NCBI GenBank assembly: GCA_964574335.1
Contig: CAZNNH010000091.1
Coordinates: 1-23,133, forward strand
Reading direction: 5' to 3'
Length of the DNA: 23,133 nt
DNA from: CAZNNH01 sp964574335
GTDB lineage: Bacteria; Acidobacteriota; Vicinamibacteria; Fen-336
Shown: positions 8,033 to 14,591 of the stretch, piece by piece
How positions within the stretch are numbered: the stretch's first letter is position 1
Layout of the letters: the number at the start of each line of letters is the position of its first letter
Notes under the pieces: model-generated
Seen by the model: only the letters and a program-made list of their open reading frames with translations
What the model was told of the DNA's origin: nothing
Databases searched by the model: none
Made by a program: the position numbers and the translations under genes

Positions 8033-8176
8033 TCAGTCGAAGTAGCACGTCGAGGGAACCTGCGCCTCGAGGCGCGCCGCTAGGTCGAAAAGGCGACGGG
8101 CATGTCGCCGCCTGCCAGCGAGAACGAGAGCGGCCGCGACGCCGGCAGCTCCCAGTGGCAGGGCGACTGTCACCAT
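8033..8176 (-). CDS. Possible 47-residue single-pass membrane protein
   Basis: A short frame begins MVTVALPLGAAGVAAALVLA, one clean transmembrane helix, followed by a strongly basic stretch (GRRRHARRLF) and an amphipathic tail ending in TCYFD. The layout, with out/in charge asymmetry, is what a real small membrane protein looks like, and the third codon positions are mostly G or C. The stop lies 22 bp before the start of the signal peptidase homologue on the same strand. The ribosome-binding site is weak, and I have no family match, so the call is tentative. Confidence 0.35.
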   Translation of the reverse strand: MVTVALPLGAAGVAAALVLAGRRRHARRLFDLAARLEAQVPSTCYFD

Positions 8177-8315
8177 GGCGACTCTGCGGGCAAGAGTCTA
8201 CCCGACGGGGCGAGCCAAGGTTCGGCCACCGTCGGCATTGTGGGTCTGTCAGCGCCGGTGCTCAGGAGTCACCTTCCAGCCCTACGATGTCCCGGACAAG
8301 GGCCCGAGACTGCAA

Positions 8316-8573
8316 CTACGCCACGAGGTCGTCGAAGTAGACTTCCGACTCGAAGCAGCCAAACAGCTTCGGTACCCGTTGCCGAGGGAGCAGCATTCGG
8401 GCGAGTCGACCGCTCCGGAGGACGCTCGCTGCCTTCGAGAACGCTTCGGGGTCCGTGGCATGGAGCCCTGCGAGGGCGTAGCACGTGTCGTCATCGGCCG
8501 AGCCGCAACCAGTCCGGGACTTCGGGAGTGCTGAGGGGGTCGACATCCGGAAATAGCGTCTCGAACAAGCCAT
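8316..8573 (-). CDS. Short frame after the calcium-loop protein; separate gene or frameshifted C-terminus
   Basis: The first 25 or so residues of this frame overlap the end of the neighbouring gene and look like a shadow of it. From about 8500 downwards it has coding character of its own: ADDDTCYALAGLHATDPEAF, then VLRSGRLARMLLPRQRVPKL and FESEVYFDDLVA, with G or C at most third positions. No good ribosome-binding site is visible for the ATGs at 8573 or 8546. The simplest reading is that a frameshift at about 8490-8500 split one longer protein (8316-8982). A separate translationally coupled gene is the alternative. I do not recognise the family. Confidence 0.4.
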   Translation of the reverse strand: MACSRRYFRMSTPSALPKSRTGCGSADDDTCYALAGLHATDPEAFSKAASVLRSGRLARMLLPRQRVPKLFGCFESEVYFDDLVA

Positions 8574-8982
8574 CTCCGTCGGTGTCGAGGAGAATCGAGT
8601 ACGACTGGCATCCGGGGACAGGCGCCAAGGGATCTGGATCCGGTGGATGCCGGAGAGTCAAGCGAACCGCGTAGACGGTGTTCTCGTAGAAGTAGCCCCG
8701 CACAAACGCCACGACCAGCTCCCGATCGCGAAGCTCATCTTCAGGCGCGAGGACGTCGCAGCCGGCGTTCGGGAACCGGACTCTCTTCCGCGACCCCCAG
8801 TATCCCCGCTCGATCACCTCGAGGGCGCCCGAGAGTCGAGTCCGGGTTGAATAGGCAAGGGACGGGTCCTTCAGGTTCTCGAGATCGGGCACCCGCCAGC
8901 CGTCGTCGTTGAGAACCCTCCAGGTGGGTGCCGGTTCGGAGGGGGCGGCGACTGGGCCAGCGAAGAGCAGGACTGCGACCAT
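8491..8982 (-). CDS. Secreted protein with a calcium-binding-type Asp/Gly loop, unknown function
   Basis: From the ATG at 8982 the product has 163 residues. It starts with a signal peptide (VAVLLFAGPVAAPSEP) and carries near its C-terminus DTDGDGLFETLFPDVD, which matches the calcium-binding loop spacing D-x-D-G-D-G seen in EF-hand, dockerin and thrombospondin-3 type repeats. Two cysteines (NAGCDV and PGCQSY) could form a disulfide. The frame is open to a GTG at 9111 that overlaps the stop of the upstream gene, so translational coupling is possible, but the extra 43 residues look like non-coding sequence. GAGAGGA lies 9 bases before the chosen ATG. The frame ends abruptly at 8491, while coding signal seems to continue in another frame. 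Confidence 0.5.
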   Translation of the reverse strand: MVAVLLFAGPVAAPSEPAPTWRVLNDDGWRVPDLENLKDPSLAYSTRTRLSGALEVIERGYWGSRKRVRFPNAGCDVLAPEDELRDRELVVAFVRGYFYENTVYAVRLTLRHPPDPDPLAPVPGCQSYSILLDTDGDGLFETLFPDVDPLSTPEVPDWLRLGR

Positions 8983-9097
8983 CAACGCGGGTCCTCTCGG
9001 GCGAGCGGCCCGACCTCCGGTGTGAAGCGGGGCACCGTCGAGGCCGGCCGTGCGCCGGACCGGCGGGTCCAACTCGCTGTCGTGTGGCCTCACGACT

Positions 9098-9562
9098 CTA
9101 GGTTCCATCACGTCTTGCCGCGAGGTCCAACGCCTTCTTCAGGCGTGCATCGGCCTGGGGTGCGTGATTCCCCACGTCGATCTCCGCCTGTATCGCGCGC
9201 CGCATCCATGAGAAGCGGAAGCAGCTCGTCGAATGGAGGAGACCCTTCTCGTCGAAGACGGCCGGCTCTGCGAGTAGGGCGACAACGCCGTCAGCGAACG
9301 CAGCCCGCTCGCTGCCGGAAGCGAACCCCACCGTGCAATGCGCCAGGCCAACCCGGACCGCTGTCAGCTCGAAAGGCTTGCGATCCACGTGGTGAGCTCG
9401 TAGGTCAGCGAGCACGGCCTCAGACCTGCAGGTGTTGCGGGAGTGCGCCACCTGTGTCCTACATGGTGTCGGGAGGTCGTTGTCCAGCTCCAGGCCAAAG
9501 TCGTCGGCGAAGACGGAGTTCGCCAGGAGCACAGGCAGGATCAGAGCAGGGGGAAAGCGCAA
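9098..9562 (-). CDS. Small secreted protein of unknown function
   Basis: The 154-residue product starts at TTG (9562), with GAAAGG 7 bases upstream, and has a Sec signal peptide (RFPPALILPVLLANSVFA). The mature part is not recognised; it contains four or more cysteines (PTPCRTQ, RNTCRSE, AHCTVG, TSCFRF), suggesting a disulfide-stabilised exported protein. It overlaps the C-terminal tail of the esterase/glycosidase gene by about 100 bp in a different frame. This overlap arises because that upstream gene has lost its normal end. An ancestral start further upstream may have been lost at the same junction. Confidence 0.55.
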   Translation of the reverse strand: MRFPPALILPVLLANSVFADDFGLELDNDLPTPCRTQVAHSRNTCRSEAVLADLRAHHVDRKPFELTAVRVGLAHCTVGFASGSERAAFADGVVALLAEPAVFDEKGLLHSTSCFRFSWMRRAIQAEIDVGNHAPQADARLKKALDLAARRDGT

Positions 9563-11378
9563 CGCAACGCCTTTCGACGTCCGGACCCGAAGCAGTCGAC
9601 TGGAGCTGCTGGCTGTCGAACTCGTCCGAGCTGGCCGGCACCACGACGGGCTGCGGTGGCAGCGCCGGCTTGCGCCAGCGCGTGACCGGCTCGCCGCGGC
9701 CGTTGCCGTCCGGGTCCCAGCCGATCACCGGCCAGCCACCCTCGGCCCACGTCATCGGCTCGAGGTGGACGATGCGGCCGTACGCCCCCTTGTCCTGGAA
9801 GTGCAGGAACCAGTCCTCGCCCGAGGGGGTGTCGACCCAGGCACCCTGGTGCGGGCCGTTCGTCTCGGTGCGCCCCTGGTCCAAGACGATGCGACCCTCG
9901 TAGGGCCCGCGGATGTCGCGCGAGCGGAACACCGACTGCCAGCCCCGCTGGACGCCTCCCGCCGGGGCGAAGACGTAGTACTCGCCGTGACGCTTGTACA
10001 GCTTGGGGCCTTCCAGCGTGCTGTAGCCGGGCACCTGGTTGCCGTCGATGATCACGGTGCCTTCGGTGTCGGCGGGCGCCAGGCCGTCCGGCGTGAGCTG
10101 GCGTAGCGTGAGGATGTTGTTGATCCCCGAACGGCTGCGCGCCCAGGCGTGGACCAGCCACACCGAGCCGTCGTCGTCGAACAGCGGGCACGGGTCGATC
10201 AGTCCCTTGCCGGGCAGGACCCGCACCGGCGGGCTCCAGACGCCGGCCGGATCGGCCGCCGTGGTGACGTAGATGCCGAAGTCCGGGTCAGGGTAGTAGA
10301 TCCAGAAGCGGCCGGCGTGGTGGCGGATCGCCGGCGCCCAGACGCCGTTGCCGTGCTGGGGCGTGCGGAACGTCTCCTCCGGTACCAGCCGCGGCAGGGC
10401 GTGGCCCACCAGGCGCCAGTTCACGAGGTCGCGCGAGTGAAGGATCGGCAGCCCCGGCACGTGGCCGAAGCTCGATGACGTCATCCAGTAGTCGTCGCCC
10501 ACCCGCACCACGTCGGGGTCGGAGTAGTCGGCGTGCAGCACCGGGTTCTGGTAGGTGCCGTCGCCGAGGTCGGGCGACCAGGCCGGCGGGGGAGGCACCA
10601 GGCGCTCGAGGTCCAGGGAGCGGCAGAGGGGGAGGTGGAGGCGCACCATCTCCCGGGCCGCCAGCTCCGCGATCCGCCTCGCCCCGAGGCGCGAGAAGTG
10701 GGTGTCGTCGTGGCGGCCCTCGGGAAGCCGCGGATGCTGTCCCGGCTCGAAGTGGAGGAACAGCGCCTTGGAGGCCTCCGGGCCCAGCTCCGTCACCAGG
10801 GCGCGGGAGAGGCCCTCGAGCTCGAGCAGCGGGACGCCCTCCTGTGCCGCCACCTCCCGCGCCACCTGCGGGTACTCGCCGTGGGTGTCCACCAGGACGC
10901 CCTTCTCGTCGAAGCGCCGGCGGACCACCGAGGTGGCCAGCAGGGGATGGGCGCCGCGGGCCCGGGTCTCGCGCACGAAGCGCTCGAGGTTGTGCCGGTA
11001 GTCGCCGGGCGCGTCCGCGTAGCGCGTGGGGTCGTAGGCCTTCTCGTCGTTGTGGCCGAACTGGATCAGGACAAAGTCCCCGGCGGCCAGCGTCTCGAGG
11101 ACCTTCGCCCAGTGCCCCTCGTCACGGAACGACTTCGTGCTGCGGCCGTTGAGCGCCCGGTTCTCGAGCCGGAGCGGCGGCCTCACCAGCTTCCGCAAGG
11201 CCGGGCCCCAGCCGCGCTCCGGAAGCTCCAGGTCGGGCTTGTCGGCCATCGTCGAGTCGCCGACCAGGTAGAGCGTGGGCGGGCGTGGCGTCTGGGCCTC
11301 GGCGCCGACCAGCGGATGTGTCCCCGTGGCCACCAGCAGGACCGTGAGCGCCGCCCACACGCCTCGCGTCACCGGCAC
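9459..11378 (-). CDS. SGNH acetylesterase fused to a GH43 glycosidase, C-terminally truncated
   Basis: A signal peptide (residues 1-29) is followed by two enzyme domains. Residues 35-250 are an SGNH/GDSL esterase of the rhamnogalacturonan-acetylesterase type: nucleophile in GDSTMAD (Ser42), GHND (108-111), and the catalytic Asp/His in DDTHFS (224-229). Residues about 275-580 are a five-bladed GH43 domain with the base Asp287 (ADYSDPDVV), the modulating Asp395 (GLIDPCP) and the acid Glu456 (STLEGPKLY). The expected action is removal of acetyl groups and cleavage of arabinose or xylose links in plant polysaccharide. Many GH43 proteins then continue from an SDEFDS-like start into a C-terminal beta-sandwich. 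Here, after SSDEFDS (583-589) the sequence turns into unrelated residues and stops 50 residues later inside the next gene, so that domain is gone. GTG start with GAGGAGGT upstream; 15 bp after the PIG-L gene. Confidence 0.88.
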   Translation of the reverse strand: MPVTRGVWAALTVLLVATGTHPLVGAEAQTPRPPTLYLVGDSTMADKPDLELPERGWGPALRKLVRPPLRLENRALNGRSTKSFRDEGHWAKVLETLAAGDFVLIQFGHNDEKAYDPTRYADAPGDYRHNLERFVRETRARGAHPLLATSVVRRRFDEKGVLVDTHGEYPQVAREVAAQEGVPLLELEGLSRALVTELGPEASKALFLHFEPGQHPRLPEGRHDDTHFSRLGARRIAELAAREMVRLHLPLCRSLDLERLVPPPPAWSPDLGDGTYQNPVLHADYSDPDVVRVGDDYWMTSSSFGHVPGLPILHSRDLVNWRLVGHALPRLVPEETFRTPQHGNGVWAPAIRHHAGRFWIYYPDPDFGIYVTTAADPAGVWSPPVRVLPGKGLIDPCPLFDDDGSVWLVHAWARSRSGINNILTLRQLTPDGLAPADTEGTVIIDGNQVPGYSTLEGPKLYKRHGEYYVFAPAGGVQRGWQSVFRSRDIRGPYEGRIVLDQGRTETNGPHQGAWVDTPSGEDWFLHFQDKGAYGRIVHLEPMTWAEGGWPVIGWDPDGNGRGEPVTRWRKPALPPQPVVVPASSDEFDSQQLQSTASGPDVERRCVALSPCSDPACAPGELRLRRRLWPGAGQRPPDTM

Positions 11379-11393
11379 ACCTCCTCGCTCGAG

Positions 11394-12140
11394 CTACCGC
11401 AGGCCGGGGAAACCGTCCTGGTTGCCGAACGCGTGACGGATGAACGCCTCGGCAAACTCGGTGCCCGACTCCATCCCCCGGAAGCGCTGCATCAGCTCGT
11501 GCTCCTTGTAGATGGCGCCGTTCGGGTTCTGGCTGGCGTGGGAGAGAAGTGCCTCCCGCTTCTTCGGCTCCACCGCCGTGATGTCCACGTAGTGGGTGGG
11601 GTGGAAGTCCTGGCTCTGAATCCCGGTCATGCACTCGTAATAGAAGAGGGGGAAGCGCGGCCCCTCGAGCCAGGCCTGGTAGACCAGCAGCGAGGCCGCC
11701 CGGTGGTCCTTGTGGCTGTCCACCGGCCAGTGGACGAACACCACGTCCGGAGACAGGCCGTGGAGCCGCGCCGAGAGCTCCTGGTAGCGGGCGTTGTCGA
11801 CCTCGGTGGCGCCGTCGATCTGGCCGGCGAAGACCGCTCGTGCCCCCAGGATGCGGCACGCCTTCTCCGCCTCGGCGGTGCGGATCCGGGCCGCCTCGTC
11901 GGCGGGCGTGCCGGGGATGCCCGCCTCGCCGCGGGTCAGGTACAGGGCCACCACGTCGTGGCCGAGCGCCGCGTAGCGCGCCATCACGCCGCCGCAGGCC
12001 GACTCCGGGTCGTCGGGGTGGGCGCCCACCACTACCACGGTGAGCCGGTGGGTGGGTTCGGGCTCCGGCTCGGCGGCACGCAACCCCACCGACCCGCTCC
12101 CGACCGCCAACACGCCCCCCAGCAGAGCTCGACGTTTCAT
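11394..12140 (-). CDS. PIG-L family (LmbE-like) N-acetyl sugar deacetylase
   Basis: The 248-residue protein shows the two zinc-site motifs of the family: AHPDD at 40-44, and the HxxDH-type DSHKDHRAAS at 141-150. The reaction is usually hydrolysis of an N-acetyl group from a GlcNAc-containing substrate. The N-terminus (MKRRALLGG followed by a small hydrophobic stretch and RAAEPEPEP) looks like an export signal with a twin-arginine-like start, so it may act outside the cytoplasm. The ATG at 12140 has AGGAGGAG upstream; a longer frame reaching 12575 crosses the divergent promoter and is rejected. It is the first gene of a two-gene unit with the esterase/GH43 protein, which suggests work on the same acetylated polysaccharide. 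Confidence 0.88.
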   Translation of the reverse strand: MKRRALLGGVLAVGSGSVGLRAAEPEPEPTHRLTVVVVGAHPDDPESACGGVMARYAALGHDVVALYLTRGEAGIPGTPADEAARIRTAEAEKACRILGARAVFAGQIDGATEVDNARYQELSARLHGLSPDVVFVHWPVDSHKDHRAASLLVYQAWLEGPRFPLFYYECMTGIQSQDFHPTHYVDITAVEPKKREALLSHASQNPNGAIYKEHELMQRFRGMESGTEFAEAFIRHAFGNQDGFPGLR

Positions 12141-12211
12141 GGCCTCTCCTCCTCGTGTCTCGTCCGGCGGTCGGGTTTCGGGGCCTGGCGCGCCCGGTCC
12201 CGAGCGGGGGA

Positions 12212-12240
12212 ATCGTAGTCGGAAGGGGGGTCGATGGGAA
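12212..12240 (-). promoter_or_regulatory. Candidate promoter for the deacetylase-esterase/GH43 operon
   Basis: On the minus strand, TTCCCA (12235-12240) and TACGAT (12212-12217) are separated by 17 bp, each matching four of six consensus bases. The position, about 70 bp before the ATG at 12140, suits a divergent arrangement with the plus-strand promoter at 12250-12278. Based on sequence alone. Confidence 0.35.
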
Positions 12241-12249
12241 GAAAATCGC

Positions 12250-12278
12250 TTGACAGGTCCTGCGTCACGGATTACTTT
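12250..12278 (+). promoter_or_regulatory. Sigma-70-type promoter of the membrane protein/regulator pair
   Basis: A perfect -35 TTGACA (12250-12255) is followed after 17 bp by TACTTT (12273-12278). It lies 29 bp before the ATG of the membrane protein. The local AT-richness contrasts with the surrounding sequence. Confidence 0.7.
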
Positions 12279-12290
12279 GCATGACAAAGT
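12274..12290. promoter_or_regulatory. Operator-like palindrome over the -10 element
   Basis: ACTTTG and CAAAGT form a perfect 6-bp inverted repeat around five bases (CATGA). It overlaps the -10 box and start region of the promoter. This is the expected place for a repressor, and the winged-helix protein encoded at 12899-13264 in the same transcript is the natural candidate for autoregulation (inference). Confidence 0.6.
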
Positions 12291-12306
12291 GATGTGTGAG
12301 GGAAAC

Positions 12307-12891
12307 ATGACGCCATCTCTGGAGAACGAGCTGTACACGGGCCGGTTCGACGACGGCCTCCTGGACCTGTTCATCGGGTTGGGCCTGGTCGGCGTGGGGG
12401 TGACCTGGCTGACCGGCAGCCCCGCGCTCTCGGTGTTGGTGCCTGCGGTGCTGATCCCGCTCTGGATCGCGCTGCGGCGCCAGGTGACCGAGCCGCGCCT
12501 CGGCCGGGTGAGCTTCTCGGCCGACCGGCGCGCCAGCGAGCGGGCCCGCGCGGCCAGGGCGGTGTCGCTGGGCACCGGCGTCCTGGCGCTGGTGGGCCTC
12601 GGCGAGCTCGGGCTCCGCCGCGGGGCTGTGGAGCCCCCCTCATGGACGTCGCTCGCTCCTCTGATCCCGGCCGCGCTGCTGGTGGTGGGGCTGGTGTTGG
12701 TCAGCCTGATGGTGGGGGCCCGACGCTTCCTGGTCTACGCCGCGGCGCTGCTGGTCGTGGCCGGCCTTGCCACCCGCCTCGGCGCCGAGCCCGGGACCTA
12801 CATGACGCTGGCCGGTGCGCTGCTCTCTGTCTGGGCGGGAGGCCTGGTGGCCCGCTTCCTGGCCGCGCACCCAAACCTCGACCAGGAGTGA
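12307..12891 (+). CDS. Multi-pass membrane protein of unknown function
   Basis: The 194-residue protein has a polar start (MTPSLENELYTGRFDDGLLD) and five or six hydrophobic segments, at about 18-35, 40-53, 88-106, 116-136, 140-156 and 166-186. Between the second and third segments is a basic loop with RRQVTEPRLGRVSFSADRRA. It is the partner of the winged-helix regulator 7 bp downstream. Similar membrane-protein/regulator pairs recur in bacteria, but I cannot name this family with certainty. The ATG has GAGGGA upstream and sits just behind a good promoter. Confidence 0.78.
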   Translation: MTPSLENELYTGRFDDGLLDLFIGLGLVGVGVTWLTGSPALSVLVPAVLIPLWIALRRQVTEPRLGRVSFSADRRASERARAARAVSLGTGVLALVGLGELGLRRGAVEPPSWTSLAPLIPAALLVVGLVLVSLMVGARRFLVYAAALLVVAGLATRLGAEPGTYMTLAGALLSVWAGGLVARFLAAHPNLDQE

Positions 12892-12898
12892 CGGCACC

Positions 12899-13264
12899 AT
12901 GACCGCGCCGCCCACCGCCGTACCCGATCTGGACCGGGCCATCCACGAGCCCGCCCGGCTGGCCGTGGTCGCCCTGCTCTACGTGGTGGAGGCCGCCGAC
13001 TTCACCTTCATCCGGCAGCGTACCGGCCTCACCGCCGGCAACCTGTCGACCCATCTCACCAAGCTCGAGGCCGCCGGCTACCTGGAGATCCAGAAGGGGT
13101 TCAACGAGCGCCGCCCGCTCACCACCCTGCGGCTGACCCCAGCCGGGCGGTCCGCCTTCTCTGGCTACGCGGGCGAGATGCGGCGCTTCCTGGACCGCGC
13201 CGTGGGACCGGAGAAGGCGGGAGCCCGGGGCGCCTCGCCACGCCGCAGCCGGAGGTCCGCGTGA
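12899..13264 (+). CDS. Winged-helix transcriptional regulator (MarR/PF13601-like)
   Basis: The 121-residue protein has a typical small winged-helix fold. An N-terminal helix (IHEPARLAVVALLYVVEAAD) precedes the helix-turn-helix FIRQRTGLTAGNLSTHLTKL, and the wing follows in GYLEIQKGFNERRPLTTLRL, ending TPAGRSAFSGY. This is the one-domain regulator type with PadR/MarR-like topology. The C-terminus is a short basic tail. The start at 12899 has AGGAG inside the end of the upstream gene; a frame extension to 12815 is inside that gene and unlikely. It probably binds the palindrome at 12274-12290 and represses its own operon (inference from position). Confidence 0.87.
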   Translation: MTAPPTAVPDLDRAIHEPARLAVVALLYVVEAADFTFIRQRTGLTAGNLSTHLTKLEAAGYLEIQKGFNERRPLTTLRLTPAGRSAFSGYAGEMRRFLDRAVGPEKAGARGASPRRSRRSA

Positions 13265-13275
13265 AGCAGCCGGGC

Positions 13276-13360
13276 TCGCCGTACTCCGCGCCAGGAGACG
13301 AAATCGGACATCAGGAGGTCCCTGGAGGACACCAGGAGACGAAAACGGACATCAGGTGAC
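13276..13360. repeat. 85-bp direct repeat, left copy (flanks the AAA/DUF4143 ATPase gene)
   Basis: This sequence matches 14592-14676 at 77 of 85 positions with no gaps. Internally it is made of 20-21-bp units each starting CAGG(A/T)G: 13292-13311, 13312-13332, 13333-13352, and a partial fourth. The first and third units are nearly identical. It lies in the gap between the regulator and the ATPase gene. Confidence 0.85.
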
Positions 13361-13373
13361 GGGGATACCAAAC

Positions 13374-13387
13374 CGGAGTACACTCCG
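13374..13387. promoter_or_regulatory. 14-bp palindrome 1 upstream of the ATPase gene
   Basis: CGGAGT-AC-ACTCCG is a perfect inverted repeat. A near-identical site follows 31 bp downstream at 13405-13418. The spacing of three helical turns would place two bound dimers on the same DNA face, as in many operators (inference). Confidence 0.55.
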
Positions 13388-13404
13388 ATCTGGTTCGACT
13401 GGAT

Positions 13405-13418
13405 CGGAGTAGATTCCG
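13405..13418. promoter_or_regulatory. 14-bp palindrome 2, abutting the ATPase start codon
   Basis: CGGAGT-AG-ATTCCG is a one-mismatch version of palindrome 1, and the following bases (ATTGGTT here, TCTGGTT after site 1) also match partly, so the sites form a direct repeat of about 22 bp. It ends two bases before the TTG start at 13421. A -10-like TAGATT lies inside it (13410-13415), so a leaderless transcript is possible. Confidence 0.5.
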
Positions 13419-13420
13419 AA

Positions 13421-14578
13421 TTGGTTGTCAAGCGTCGCCTCGAGATCAACCTCCCCTCGCGCCGTTCGGCGTTCCTCTGGGGACCCCGGAAGACCGGCAA
13501 GAGCACCTATCTCCGCTCGGCCTTCCCCGACAGCATTACCTTCGACCTCCTCCAGACCGACCTCATGCTGGAGATGGTCCGCCGTCCCGCCCTGCTCCGC
13601 GAGCGCCTGCTCGCCGAGCCGGCCGGGAGGCTTCGCCCCCCGGTGATCATCGACGAGGTCCAGAAGGTCCCGCAGCTCCTGGACGAGGTCCATTGGCTGA
13701 TCGAGAACCGCGGCCTGCGTTTCATCCTCTGTGGGTCCAGCGCGCGCAAGGTCACCCGGTCCGGTGTCAACCTGCTGGGCGGCCGCGCCTGGCGCTTCAC
13801 GATGTTTCCCCTGACCTCGGAGGAGCTCGGGGACGTCGACCTCCTACAGGCCCTCAACCGGGGTCTCGTCCCCTCGCACTACCTCGAGGAGAGCTACGTG
13901 CGCTCACTGCGGGCCTACACGGTCGACTACCTCAAGGAGGAGGTGTTCGCAGAGGGGCTCACCCGCAACGTGGCCGCCTTCTCCCGCTTCTTCGAGGCGA
14001 TGGGCCACTCCCACGGCGATCTGACCAACTACTCCAACATCGCCCGGGACTGCGGCGTCGATTCGAAGACCGTGAAGGAGTACTTCCAGATCCTGGTGGA
14101 CACGCTGCTCGGCACCTTCGTTCTCCCGTGGAAGAAGAGGCAAGAGAGGCAGGTCATCGGAAAGGCCCCGAAGTTCTATCTCTTCGATGTCGGGGTGGCC
14201 GGCGCTCTGCTTCACCGACGCATCCAGCAGGAGTGGGGCGAGGCGTTCGGCCGCGCCCTCGAGCACTTCGTGCTGATGGAGATCCTGGCCCACCGCTCCT
14301 ATCTCGAGCTCGACCACGGCGTCCACTTCTGGCGGACCAAGAGCGGCCTCGAGGTGGACTTCGTGCTCGGCGACGGGGAGGTGGCGGTGGGGGTGAAGGG
14401 AGCGGCGCGGGCCGACACCGCGGACCTCCGCTCGTTGCGTGCCTTCGTCGACAGCCACCGGCCCCGGCTGGCCCTCCTCGTCTGCAACGAGCGCGCGCCC
14501 CGCGTCGTCGATGGGATCCAGGTCGTGCCGTGGCGCGAGTTCCTCTCGCGTCTTTGGGGCGGTGGCATCCTGGCCTGA
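13421..14578 (+). CDS. AAA_14 / DUF4143 ATPase
   Basis: The 385-residue protein belongs to the common bacterial ATP-binding family with an N-terminal AAA domain and C-terminal DUF4143. The Walker A motif is GPRKTGKST (21-29), Walker B is VIIDEVQ (75-81), and a sensor-like CGSSARK is at 104-110. A winged-helix-like segment follows (about 185-235), then the C-terminal domain, which in the family resembles a PD-(D/E)XK nuclease fold: EVDFVLG at 311-317, then VAVGVK (321-326). The usual motif at the latter is EVK, so the acidic residue is replaced by Gly324. The cellular role of the family is unknown; it is widespread on accessory DNA. The start is TTG with no clear ribosome-binding site, only the palindrome described above. 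Flanking 85-bp repeats mark it as a possible inserted cassette. Confidence 0.9.
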   Translation: MVVKRRLEINLPSRRSAFLWGPRKTGKSTYLRSAFPDSITFDLLQTDLMLEMVRRPALLRERLLAEPAGRLRPPVIIDEVQKVPQLLDEVHWLIENRGLRFILCGSSARKVTRSGVNLLGGRAWRFTMFPLTSEELGDVDLLQALNRGLVPSHYLEESYVRSLRAYTVDYLKEEVFAEGLTRNVAAFSRFFEAMGHSHGDLTNYSNIARDCGVDSKTVKEYFQILVDTLLGTFVLPWKKRQERQVIGKAPKFYLFDVGVAGALLHRRIQQEWGEAFGRALEHFVLMEILAHRSYLELDHGVHFWRTKSGLEVDFVLGDGEVAVGVKGAARADTADLRSLRAFVDSHRPRLALLVCNERAPRVVDGIQVVPWREFLSRLWGGGILA

Positions 14579-14591
14579 GCCGGCCGACCGT

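Noticed and set aside
8011..8674. Plus-strand frames between the signal peptidase homologue and the calcium-loop protein
   Set aside because: Arg/Ser/Pro-rich translations with no signal or domain; the coding-like sequence here reads on the minus strand.
10533..12218. Plus-strand open frame of 561 codons opposite the esterase/GH43 and PIG-L genes
   Set aside because: Antisense shadow; catalytic motifs are all on the minus strand.
13292..13360. Short repeats resembling a CRISPR array
   Set aside because: The units follow each other without unique spacers, units 1 and 3 are alike while unit 2 differs, and no cas gene is nearby.
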